The notes beneath the pieces are model-generated. The model was not told the DNA's origin and ran no database searches. It saw only the letters and a program-made list of their open reading frames with translations. Both the position numbers and the translations under genes were made by a program. Below are positions 1 to 6,510 of a stretch of 6,567 nt of DNA, piece by piece. How positions within the stretch are numbered: position 1 is the first letter of the stretch; every line of letters begins with the position of its first letter. Source of the DNA: an uncultured Clostridia bacterium (GTDB lineage: Bacteria; Bacillota; Clostridia; Oscillospirales; CAG-272); assembly GCA_937894775.1 (NCBI GenBank), contig CALAXC010000071.1:1-6567 (forward strand). Direction: 5' to 3'.

Positions 1-10
1 CTTGACCCCG

Positions 11-32
11 TTCGCTTTTTGAAAAAAGCGAA
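11..32. repeat. Palindrome downstream of rnc
   Basis: TTCGCTTTTT (11-20) is perfectly complementary to AAAAAGCGAA (23-32), leaving a 2-nt loop. It lies about 120 bp past the rnc stop. On the minus strand it is followed by CGGGGTCAAG rather than a U-run, so it is not a standard intrinsic terminator in the rnc direction. It may belong to a repeat that continues beyond the window edge. Confidence 0.5.
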
Positions 33-56
33 ACCAAAAACTTTCCATCTGGGTTT

Positions 57-130
57 GTGCGAACATTGTGCGCTGATTGTTAGATTGCCTGTCGGCTCAG
101 CCGACTTAGTGCGAACATTGTGTGCTGATT
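57..130. repeat. 22-nt direct repeat, two copies, 52-nt period, with hairpin between
   Basis: Positions 57-78 and 109-130 share a 22-nt sequence (GTGCGAACATTGTG then a variable base, then GCTGATT) with one mismatch, C71 versus T123. The 30-nt interval holds a perfect hairpin, GTCGGC-TCA-GCCGAC (91-105). The pair lies in the 3' flank of rnc, starting 20 bp beyond its stop. Two copies are too few and the interval too palindromic for a CRISPR array. It is best read as part of a dispersed or tandem intergenic repeat; function unknown. Confidence 0.7.
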
Positions 131-149
131 ACCCATCAGTGCTTACATC

Positions 150-863
150 TTACAACTGCCCGAACAATTTAAGCGCTTCCCTTGCGGCAGCCTGCTCTGC
201 TTCTCTTTTTGAACGTCCTTCGCCTTTTCCGATAACGTTTGAATTCAACATAGCAACCACCGAAAAAGTCTTGTTGTGATCAGGCCCCGACTCTGCTACT
301 ACTCTGTATTCCAAAAAATCTCCCTCAACCTGCTGAATAAGCTGCTGAAGCTCGGTTTTGGCATCTGTACTCTTTATAGCAAACTCATTATCAGAAAGCT
401 GCGCCTTGATTATAGGCAAAACAAAGCTTTCAGCCATTTTGAATCCGTTTTCACCTGCGTCAAGATATATAGCCGCAACGATCGCCTCAAAAACATTTTC
501 AAGTGTCGACTGCCTTTCTCTGCCGTTGTTTTTTTCTTCACCGTTTCCAAGATAAAGAAAATCACCAACTCCAAGCGCTCTCGAATAAGATGCAAGCGCC
601 TGCGACTGAACAAGAGCCGAACGCATAGTCGAAAGCTCTCCTTCGGGCAGCTCGGTATAAGTTGAAAAAAGATATTCACTTACTATCACCGAAAGGACCG
701 AATCGCCTAAAAATTCAAGCCGTTCGTTGCATCGGCTGATCTTATGCCTTGCCCGAAGCTCATTCGAATAAGAGGAATGCGTGAGCGCCTCTTTTAAAAG
801 CTCTTTGTTGTTAAAAACATAGCCTATTGACTTTTCAAGTTCTTCTATATCAAAGCGTTGCAT
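150..863 (-). CDS. rnc: Ribonuclease III
   Basis: This 237-residue protein is a full-length bacterial RNase III, which cuts double-stranded RNA in the cytoplasm during rRNA processing and mRNA turnover. The N-terminal catalytic domain carries LTHSSYSNE (residues 27-35) and the family signature NERLEFLGDSVL (46-57). By the offset to E. coli RNase III, E47, E50, D54, E74 and E126 match its acidic active-site residues. The equivalent of E. coli D114 is Asn123 (codon AAT at 495-497), in LENVFEA where LADxxEA is usual; this is an unusual change at a metal-binding position. A double-stranded RNA-binding domain follows at about 165-233, with DAKTELQQ, GPDHNKTF and the basic GRSKREAEQAA helix. The ATG start is supported by a strong AAAGGAGG site 4 nt upstream. 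The gene lies 51 bp after trmFO on the same strand and is probably co-transcribed with it. The usual downstream neighbour smc does not follow directly. Confidence 0.97.
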   Translation of the reverse strand: MQRFDIEELEKSIGYVFNNKELLKEALTHSSYSNELRARHKISRCNERLEFLGDSVLSVIVSEYLFSTYTELPEGELSTMRSALVQSQALASYSRALGVGDFLYLGNGEEKNNGRERQSTLENVFEAIVAAIYLDAGENGFKMAESFVLPIIKAQLSDNEFAIKSTDAKTELQQLIQQVEGDFLEYRVVAESGPDHNKTFSVVAMLNSNVIGKGEGRSKREAEQAAAREALKLFGQL

Positions 864-867
864 AATT

Positions 868-875
868 CCTCCTTT
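868..875 (-). promoter_or_regulatory. Strong ribosome binding site of rnc
   Basis: The minus strand reads AAAGGAGG, a near-perfect anti-16S match, 4 nt before the rnc ATG. It fixes the start at 863. The TATAAAGGAGG context looks like a -10 box but cannot serve as one for rnc, because transcription would then begin downstream of the ribosome binding site. Confidence 0.85.
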
Positions 876-914
876 ATAGAATAATTTACGATTTGTAAAA
901 ATATACGGTACTTT

Positions 915-2243
915 TTAAAGTTCCTTCTTTATTTCCTCAATATTTGCAAGTGCCCTGTCGGCTAACGCCTGATTCTTAGCGACTTTTCCGCCTTTTACCC
1001 TATGAGGTAACGGCTCTATGATACCGAAATTTGCATTCATCGGTACAAAATTACCCGTCGAGCCGTTAGCCACGTAATGCGCCATAGCTCCTATCATAGT
1101 TGTTTTCGGAAAGCTCGGAATTTCCTTTTCCAATGCCTGAGCCGCCGCAAAAATTCCCGCAACAAGTCCCGACCCCGCAGATTCAATATATCCCTCAACA
1201 CCCGTCATCTGACCTGCGAAAAAGATATTGCTGCCCTTAAGGCGGTAATGCTCGTCAAGCTTGCCGGGAGAATTAAGATAAGTATTACGGTGCATAACTC
1301 CGTATCTTAAAAACTCTGCATTTTCAAGTCCCGGTATCATACGGAACACTCTTCTTTGCTCGGGGAATGTAAGATGAGTCTGGAAGCCTACCAGATTATA
1401 CATCGTTCCCTCTTTGTTCTCCTTTCGGAGCTGAACGACCGCAACCGACTCAGCACCCGTTCTTTTATCAACGAGTCCGACGGGCTTAAGCGGACCGAAA
1501 AGCAGAGTATCTCTTCCTCTGCGAGCCATAACCTCAACGGGCATACAGCCCTCGAATACCTTAAGATTTTTCTTCTGCTCTTCCTTGTCAAACTCCTTAA
1601 GAGGAGCCTCTTCCGCAGAAACGAGCGCTTCCCAGAACGCATCATACTGTTCTTTGTTCATAGGACAGTTGATATAGTCGGCATCGCCCTTATCATACCT
1701 TGAAGCGAAAAAAGCTACATCGGTATTTATGCTTTCAGCATCAACTATAGGCGCTGCCGCATCAAAAAAATGAAGCGACTCTCCGCCCAACAGCTTTTCT
1801 ATATTTTCGGCAAGCGCATCAGAGGTAAGCGGTCCCGTTGCAACTACCGTTATACCGTCGCCGTGAAGGCTTTCAACCTCTCCCTCGATAAGCTCGATGT
1901 TCGGATGCGAAGATATCTTTTCGGTAATATACTCAGAAAAAGCTTCTCTGTCGACCGCAAGTGCCGAACCTGCGGGAACTCGCGTCGCATCCGCCGCTTC
2001 CATTATAAGCGAGCCCAAGCGACGCATTTCTTCTTTCAGAAGTCCTACCGCATTTGTAACGACCTCAGATCTTAACGAGTTTGAGCAAACAAGCTCGGCA
2101 AGACCTTCCGAATGATGCGCGGGTGTGAATTTTTTAGGCTTCATTTCGATAAGCCTTACCTTTACACCTCTGTTTGCCGCCTGCCACGCAGCCTCGCAAC
2201 CCGCAAGGCCGCCGCCGCAGACCGTAATTATCTTTTCTTGCAT
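915..2243 (-). CDS. trmFO: TrmFO: folate- and FAD-dependent tRNA (uracil-54-C5)-methyltransferase
   Basis: This 442-residue flavoprotein makes 5-methyluridine at position 54 of the tRNA T-loop, taking the carbon from 5,10-methylenetetrahydrofolate and reducing it with FAD and NAD(P)H. It replaces the SAM-dependent TrmA in many Firmicutes. The N-terminus has the dinucleotide-binding loop GGGLAG (10-15) and the ribose-binding acidic end of strand 2 (LIEMKP, 31-36). Cys53 in VCSNSLRS and Cys233 in FEGCMPVE match the two functional cysteines known in the family (C53 and C226 in Bacillus subtilis). Further family blocks are VVATGPLT (133-140), RYGVMHRNTY (313-322), FAGQMTGVEGY (342-352), ESAGSGLVAG (354-363) and PMNANFG (401-407). 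Length is normal and no frameshift is seen. It begins 26 bp after topA behind a weak ribosome binding site, so its translation may depend on topA. It is older gene name gid, and should not be confused with MnmG (GidA), which is longer and modifies U34. Confidence 0.97.
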   Translation of the reverse strand: MQEKIITVCGGGLAGCEAAWQAANRGVKVRLIEMKPKKFTPAHHSEGLAELVCSNSLRSEVVTNAVGLLKEEMRRLGSLIMEAADATRVPAGSALAVDREAFSEYITEKISSHPNIELIEGEVESLHGDGITVVATGPLTSDALAENIEKLLGGESLHFFDAAAPIVDAESINTDVAFFASRYDKGDADYINCPMNKEQYDAFWEALVSAEEAPLKEFDKEEQKKNLKVFEGCMPVEVMARRGRDTLLFGPLKPVGLVDKRTGAESVAVVQLRKENKEGTMYNLVGFQTHLTFPEQRRVFRMIPGLENAEFLRYGVMHRNTYLNSPGKLDEHYRLKGSNIFFAGQMTGVEGYIESAGSGLVAGIFAAAQALEKEIPSFPKTTMIGAMAHYVANGSTGNFVPMNANFGIIEPLPHRVKGGKVAKNQALADRALANIEEIKKEL

Positions 2244-2248
2244 ATCTA

Positions 2249-2256
2249 TTCCACTT
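2249..2256 (-). promoter_or_regulatory. Weak ribosome binding site of trmFO
   Basis: On the minus strand the 26-nt topA-trmFO gap holds only AAGTGGAA about 5 nt before the ATG, a G-interrupted match to the AGGAGG core. The other three genes have AAAGGAG-type sites. The start is still secure because the flavin-binding strand begins at residue 4. The weak site and short gap fit translation coupled to topA. Confidence 0.4.
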
Positions 2257-2269
2257 TTAGTTCAATCAA

Positions 2270-4537
2270 TTAAGATTCTTCCTTAACTTCTTTTTTATAG
2301 CCGCATGACTTGTTATGGCAGAAATAAACGTTCTGTCCTTTCTTACGGAAAAGTATCTCTCCGCATTCGGGACACTTCTCTGCCGTAGGCATATCCCAAG
2401 ACGAAAAATCACATTCGGGATAACGCTCACAGCTATAGAAAACAGTTTTGTTCTTTCCGTTCTTCATTACTATCTTTGAAGAGCACTTCGGACACGGAAC
2501 ACCGATATCACGTGTTTTCTGCTTGGTAAAATTACAAGCAGGGAAACGTGAACAAGCAAAAAAGCTGCCGTATCTTCCGCTTCTCTGAACCATATCCGCT
2601 CCGCAAAGCTCACACTTGAAATCGGCTATTATCTGCTTTTTCTCTTTTTGCTCTGCGTTTTCGCTCGCATTAAGAGGCTTTGTATTCTTACACTGAGGAT
2701 AGTTCGGACAAGCCGCAAATTTACCGAATCTGCCGTTCTTTACTATCATCTTGCTTCCGCATTTATCACAGATTATTTCGGTTTCCTCAACGGGAACGTC
2801 AAGCTCGGCATCCTTCATTTTTTCGTTTGCCGCTTCAAGATCACGTTCAAAGCCTTTCCAGAAATCCTCGAGCATCGCTTTCATTTCAACCGTTCCCTGA
2901 GCAATACGGTCAAGGTCGGTTTCCATATCGGCGGTGAACTTATAATCGACGATATCGGGGAAGCTTTCGATCATAAGCTTGTTCGTTACCTCACCTGTAG
3001 GTGTGGGAACAAGCATCTTACCCTGAAGCTTAACGTAGTTTCGTGAAATTATAGTAGAAATTATCGAAGCAAAGGTACTCGGACGTCCGATACCCATATC
3101 CTCAAACAGTTTAACAAGCGAACGCTCTGTATATCTTACGGGCGGCTCGGTAAAGTGCTTGGTAGGATCGATAGACACTGTGTTGAGCGGATCGCCCTCC
3201 TTAATAAGCGGCAAACGGATATTCTTCTGCTCGCTCACCTCGTCGGCATTCTGCTTAACATCGTCCTCGCTCTCCTCATAAACTGCCATATAGCCCTGGA
3301 AATCAACGGTATAACCGCTTGCGCGGAAAATATAAGAAGCACTTTCGCAGTCAGCCGTAACGGTAGAAAGAAGCGCAGACTCCATCTGGCTCGCGATAAA
3401 GCGCTCCCAGATAAGCTTATAAAGCTTGAACTGATCGTTGGTCAGATATTTCTTTATCTTCAACGGCTCAACGCCAACGCGTGAAGGACGAATAGCTTCG
3501 TGCGCATCCTGCGCAGACGCACGGGACTTATAAACACGCGAGGTAGAGGGATAATACTTATCTCCGTACTTTTCCTGAATATAATCCTTAGCCTCAGCTA
3601 TTGCCTCGTTTGAAACTCTGAGCGAGTCGGTACGCATATAGGTGATAAGACCTTGAGCTCCACCGTTTTCACTTCCGATATTGATACCTTCATAAAGCTC
3701 CTGAGCGACCTTCATTATCTTTTGCGACTGGAATCCAAGCTTCTTTGAAGCCTCCTGAAGCAAAGTAGAAGTCGTAAAGGGCGGCGCGGGAAGTCTTTTC
3801 TTCTTTGCGGTTTTTACCGAGCTTACCTTAAAGGGAGATGCGCTTACGGCATCAATTACCTTTTTTGCATCCTCTTCGTTTGAAAGCTTTATTCTGCCCT
3901 TTTTATTTCCGTAAAAACGAACGTCGAAATCTTTACCCTCAACAGTTGCAAGCGTTGCATCGATAGTCCAATATTCGGTGGGAACGAATGCTCTTATCTC
4001 TTCTTCTCTTTCACAAATTATTCTCGTTGCTACAGACTGAACACGTCCTGCCGAAAGACCGCTTCTTACGTTCTTCCAAAGGAACGGAGAAAGCTTATAA
4101 CCGACGATCCTGTCAAGAATTCTTCTCGCCTGCTGAGCATCAACGAGATCCATATCTATCTGTCTTGGAACCTTTATAGCCGCCTTGACCGCGTTCTTGG
4201 TGATCTCGTTAAAGGTTACTCTGAGAGTTTCCTCAACGGGAATACCGAGAGCCTGAGCAAGATGCCAGGATATAGCTTCTCCCTCACGGTCGTGGTCGGT
4301 TGCGAAGAATACTTTGTTTGCGTTTTTTGCTTCCTTGCGGATATCTTTAATAAGATCTCCCTTTCCGCGAATATTTATATAATGCGGTTCAAAACCGTTT
4401 TCAATGTCTACTCCAAGAGTACTCTTGGGAAGATCTCTTACGTGTCCCTTTGAAGCTATGACCTTGTAATTTGAACCGAGGTAGCTTTTTATAGTTGACG
4501 CCTTTGAAGGCGACTCCACGATAACCAGGTTTGCCAT
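2270..4537 (-). CDS. topA: DNA topoisomerase I (type IA, omega protein)
   Basis: This 755-residue enzyme relaxes negatively supercoiled DNA by cutting one strand through a 5'-phosphotyrosyl bond, which limits hypersupercoiling behind RNA polymerase. The N-terminal Toprim domain has the catalytic Glu8 in VIVESPSKA and the metal-binding DxDxE triad D81, D83, E85 in ATDHDREGE. The catalytic tyrosine is Tyr300 with Arg302 in GLITYMRTDS. Other type IA blocks are DAQQARRILDRIVGYKLSP (133-151), LSAGRVQSVA (161-170), DAHEAIRPS (344-352) and GIGRPSTFASII (482-493). The C-terminus has four four-cysteine zinc ribbons: C590/C593/C610/C616, C642/C645/C662/C668, C682/C685/C703/C709 and C722/C725/C740/C745. 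The fourth has a shorter last loop. Number of ribbons varies within the family, so four is not exceptional. An AAAGGAAG site (4544-4551) lies 6 nt before the ATG. It sits 71 bp downstream of dprA, the widespread Firmicutes dprA-topA pairing. Confidence 0.98.
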   Translation of the reverse strand: MANLVIVESPSKASTIKSYLGSNYKVIASKGHVRDLPKSTLGVDIENGFEPHYINIRGKGDLIKDIRKEAKNANKVFFATDHDREGEAISWHLAQALGIPVEETLRVTFNEITKNAVKAAIKVPRQIDMDLVDAQQARRILDRIVGYKLSPFLWKNVRSGLSAGRVQSVATRIICEREEEIRAFVPTEYWTIDATLATVEGKDFDVRFYGNKKGRIKLSNEEDAKKVIDAVSASPFKVSSVKTAKKKRLPAPPFTTSTLLQEASKKLGFQSQKIMKVAQELYEGINIGSENGGAQGLITYMRTDSLRVSNEAIAEAKDYIQEKYGDKYYPSTSRVYKSRASAQDAHEAIRPSRVGVEPLKIKKYLTNDQFKLYKLIWERFIASQMESALLSTVTADCESASYIFRASGYTVDFQGYMAVYEESEDDVKQNADEVSEQKNIRLPLIKEGDPLNTVSIDPTKHFTEPPVRYTERSLVKLFEDMGIGRPSTFASIISTIISRNYVKLQGKMLVPTPTGEVTNKLMIESFPDIVDYKFTADMETDLDRIAQGTVEMKAMLEDFWKGFERDLEAANEKMKDAELDVPVEETEIICDKCGSKMIVKNGRFGKFAACPNYPQCKNTKPLNASENAEQKEKKQIIADFKCELCGADMVQRSGRYGSFFACSRFPACNFTKQKTRDIGVPCPKCSSKIVMKNGKNKTVFYSCERYPECDFSSWDMPTAEKCPECGEILFRKKGQNVYFCHNKSCGYKKEVKEES

Positions 4538-4560
4538 CTATGTCTTCCTTTCGTTAGTTG

Positions 4561-4590
4561 CTTATAATTTAATTATTGTTCGAAACCCAA
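4561..4590 (-). promoter_or_regulatory. Possible weak promoter for topA
   Basis: In the 71-bp dprA-topA gap the minus strand holds TTGGGT (4585-4590), an 18-nt spacer, and TATAAG (4561-4566). The -10 matches five of six consensus bases and the -35 only its first three. Transcription would start about 16 nt before the topA ATG, leaving room for the AAAGGAAG ribosome site. The gap is AT-rich, so a chance match is possible; a promoter here would let topA respond to supercoiling independently of dprA, as topA promoters do elsewhere. Confidence 0.3.
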
Positions 4591-4608
4591 CGGTAAATAC
4601 ACCGCATA

Positions 4609-5973
4609 TCAAGTCCTTATATAAAGTCCTCCGGGTAACGAGCTTACAAGTCCCATTATTTCGAGTACGGTAAGCGCGGTTATTGCCTCCTGCGCCGAAA
4701 TTCCGTCGCCGACCAGACGGTCAACGCTTATCGGTGCTTTGCAGGGGATCGCCTCAAAGACCTTAGCGGTTTTCTCATCAAGACCGTAATCCTTTGCCGC
4801 CGATCTCGGCAGGCTTTTAGGCTCTGCGCTTTCTTCCTTTAATGTTATTTCTTTTGTTATTTCTTTTTCTGTTTTTTCCGCTGTCAGCGGGATCGTCATC
4901 TGCGAAGCAGTCTGCTGCGGCATTTTATAAGAATATCCCGCCTCGCTTCGCTGACCGACAAGAGGCGCTGAATTTATACGTTCATTCTCCTCGCATCTGT
5001 CGGGGATAGAGTACTTTGCAAGGCTTTGCAAAATATCGGGCATTCTGCTTCTTGCCTCGCCAAGCTTCTTTTGGTTTTTCTCTTTTTCTTTATCGGAAAA
5101 ATAAAATTTATAATAATTTAAAATATCTTCTGTCGAAATAGCCGCATACGCGCCCGTTCGCAAAAGCTCGTTAGGTCCTTCGGCTGTCGGTTCGCCTACC
5201 TTTCCCGGAAAAGCAAAAAGCTCCTTTCCCTGACCGAGCGCAAGCCTTGCCGTTATCATCGCGCCGCTTTCCTTACGGCACTCGGTGACGAAAACACCCT
5301 GCGACATTCCGCTTATTATTCTGTTTCTCTGCGGGAAATAATATTTTTTCGGTTCTTCAAGAGGCGGATACTCGCTTATAAGCGTTCCGTTTTTTATTAC
5401 CTCATTACGTAAGACCGAATGAGTTTTGGGATAAATAAAATTCACCCCGCACCCAAGCACCTGAACGGTAGGCGTTCCACCTTCAAGAGCGCCGCACGCC
5501 GCCGTCGCGTCAACGCCGAGAGCAAGACCGCTTACTACGCAAACTCCCATAGAAGAAAGCTCGTAAGAAAATTTATACGCGGCTTCTCTGCCGTATCTGC
5601 TCATTTTTCTCGTTCCGACGATGCCAACACAAAGTCTGTCATTAAAATCGATATTCCTGCCCTTGCAATAAAGAACTACGGGCGGATCCTCGATAAGTCT
5701 TAGCCTTTCGGGATAGCGGTTATCGCCAAAAGGAATGACCTCTATATTTTCCTGCACACAATATTCAAAGATCGCTCTTGCCTTTGCGAGATCTCGCTGA
5801 CAGAGCTTATCCTTGAAAGAATAGGAAAAGCGCTTATCCAGCTGCATTACCTCTTCGTTTTCAAGCTCATATACCTCTACGGGGTTTTTATATAAGCTGT
5901 AAAGCTTTGTAAAATATTTCGATCCGTACCCGCACTGTTCCGCAAGCCAGATCCAATATATTCTGATGTCCAT
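4609..5973 (-). CDS. dprA: DNA-processing protein DprA (Smf family) with long interdomain linker
   Basis: This 454-residue protein belongs to the DprA/Smf family, which binds incoming single-stranded DNA and loads RecA during natural transformation; it is also kept by many bacteria not known to be transformable. Residues 1-75 form a helical N-terminal region. The Rossmann-like DprA fold spans about 78-290, with GIVGTR (117-122), SGLALGVD (148-155), VLGCGVNFIYP (172-182), LISEYPP (198-204), FPQRNRIISG (213-222) and SGAMITARLALGQGKELFAFPG beginning at 236. A winged-helix-like C-terminal domain lies at about 393-454. The linker between these domains (about 288-392) is over 100 residues, charged and repetitive in Glu, Lys and Thr, and makes the protein longer than the common 290-380 residues. 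The start at 5973 has an AAAGGAG site (5983-5989) 9 nt upstream. It is the first gene of the visible operon; no promoter could be assigned with confidence upstream. No competence genes are adjacent within the window. Confidence 0.96.
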   Translation of the reverse strand: MDIRIYWIWLAEQCGYGSKYFTKLYSLYKNPVEVYELENEEVMQLDKRFSYSFKDKLCQRDLAKARAIFEYCVQENIEVIPFGDNRYPERLRLIEDPPVVLYCKGRNIDFNDRLCVGIVGTRKMSRYGREAAYKFSYELSSMGVCVVSGLALGVDATAACGALEGGTPTVQVLGCGVNFIYPKTHSVLRNEVIKNGTLISEYPPLEEPKKYYFPQRNRIISGMSQGVFVTECRKESGAMITARLALGQGKELFAFPGKVGEPTAEGPNELLRTGAYAAISTEDILNYYKFYFSDKEKEKNQKKLGEARSRMPDILQSLAKYSIPDRCEENERINSAPLVGQRSEAGYSYKMPQQTASQMTIPLTAEKTEKEITKEITLKEESAEPKSLPRSAAKDYGLDEKTAKVFEAIPCKAPISVDRLVGDGISAQEAITALTVLEIMGLVSSLPGGLYIRT

Positions 5974-6099
5974 AGCAGCAAACTCCTTTCAGCTTATGCA
6001 GGGATATGTTCTATGAGGTGTTTTGTAGTTTTTCGTAGCTTTTTGTGAGAGAGGCTTGCTCCTCCCGTTTTGATCGTCAATTATCAATTATTAATTTAT
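5974..6099. other. dprA upstream region, no gene
   Basis: No coding region is supported here. The dprA ribosome site is at 5983-5989. A 12-nt block ATGAGGTGTTTT (6013-6024) matches the outer end of the inverted-repeat element at 6277-6288. Imperfect tandem copies GTAGTTTTT and GTAGCTTTTT lie at 6025-6044, and an AT-rich TCAATTA/CAATTA tract at 6077-6099. TTGACG and TTGATA occur on the minus strand but neither has a good -10 at 16-18 nt, so the dprA promoter is not located. Confidence 0.5.
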
Positions 6100-6286
6100 A
6101 ACACCTCATCCGTCACCTAACGGTGACACCTTCTCCCACTGGAGAAGGCTGATTTATGTGTTACTTCAAATTGCTGACTGATAAAAAACATTTTTTGCTC
6201 TTTTTCAATCTGTGTTTTAAAGCTCGGTTTATGCCAAGCCTTCTCCAGCGGGAGAAGGTGGCGCGGAACGCGACGGATGAGGTGTT
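6100..6286. mobile_element. MITE-like inverted-repeat element without coding capacity
   Basis: A 51-nt left arm (6100-6150) and a 50-nt right arm (6237-6286) are inverted copies around an AT-rich core of about 86 bp. The outer 15 nt (AACACCTCATCCGTC) and the inner 23 nt (one difference, in a loop) are conserved; only the middle hairpin has diverged. Each arm also folds alone into two hairpins: GTCACC/GGTGAC (6112-6117, 6122-6127) then CCTTCTCC/GGAGAAGG (6129-6136, 6141-6148) on the left, and CCTTCTCC/GGAGAAGG (6239-6246, 6251-6258) then GGCGCG/CGCGAC on the right. No transposase or clear target duplication is seen. The form fits a non-autonomous element or a head-to-head pair of REP-like repeats, both common in intergenic DNA of gut clostridia. 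Confidence 0.65.
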
Positions 6287-6350
6287 TTAACTTTATTGCG
6301 CCATCAAATGACGAAGCTAAAGTTCTTATCTCATAAAAATCGATTAACCG

Positions 6351-6447
6351 TCAGCACGGCGACGTTTGGGATCTAAGACGAGTCATAACCACCGGCTAAG
6401 CCAGTGGCTTGCTCAGCCCTATAAGGGCATGTTACTGACGGTGCTGA
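6351..6447. repeat. Closed two-hairpin structure, possible IS200/IS605-type end or structured RNA
   Basis: TCAGCAC (6351-6357) pairs perfectly with GTGCTGA (6441-6447), enclosing two hairpins: CCAC-c-GGC/GCC-a-GTGG (6389-6407, one mismatch, 3-nt loop) and GCCCT-ATA-AGGGC (6416-6428, perfect). Small imperfect subterminal hairpins are the recognition signals of IS200/IS605 single-strand transposons, and the CCACCGGC...GTGG and GCCCTATAAGGGC pair resembles, from memory, sequence next to IS200-type transposases in clostridia. No tnpA or tnpB lies in the window, so this would be a remnant or a non-autonomous copy. A non-coding RNA with a three-way junction is the alternative. Confidence 0.4.
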
Positions 6448-6488
6448 AAGCCCACCGAAACATTTGATACTTGCAAACTCGCCCTACT

Positions 6489-6502
6489 GCCACAGATGTG
6501 GC
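6489..6502. repeat. Small perfect hairpin
   Basis: GCCACA-GA-TGTGGC forms a 6-bp stem with a 2-nt loop between the 6351-6447 structure and the repeat at 6511. It may be part of the same element as either neighbour; no T-run follows on either strand. Confidence 0.45.
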
Positions 6503-6510
6503 TACTATTT

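Noticed and set aside
11..32. Intrinsic terminator of rnc
   Set aside because: The stem is AT-rich and is followed on the minus strand by CGGGGTCAAG instead of a U-run. Termination must lie elsewhere or work differently.
57..130. CRISPR array with two repeats
   Set aside because: Only two copies, the interval is itself a palindrome, and no cas genes are present in the window.
19..279. Plus-strand open reading frame of 86 codons
   Set aside because: It runs through the repeat region and overlaps the 3' end of rnc by 130 bp on the opposite strand. It has no ribosome binding site and its internal similarity (CEHCAL and VRTLCADY) comes from the DNA repeat read in different frames.
276..665. Plus-strand open reading frame of 129 codons opposite rnc
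   Set aside because: It is antisense to well-conserved RNase III codons, Arg/Ser/Lys/Leu-rich, and matches no known family pattern. The same applies to the opposite-strand frames within trmFO, topA and dprA.
868..900. Promoter for rnc made of TTTACA (895-900) and TATAAA (874-879)
   Set aside because: The spacer is only 15 nt and the -10 overlaps the ribosome binding site, so a transcript would start after it.
2270..5973. A novel defence or transformation system built on dprA
   Set aside because: The neighbours are ordinary topA and trmFO in a conserved Firmicutes order, and no nuclease, toxin, helicase or competence gene accompanies dprA here.
6129..6148. Terminator at the GGAGAAGG hairpins
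   Set aside because: No T-run follows on either strand, and the same hairpin occurs inverted at 6239-6258 as part of a repeat element.
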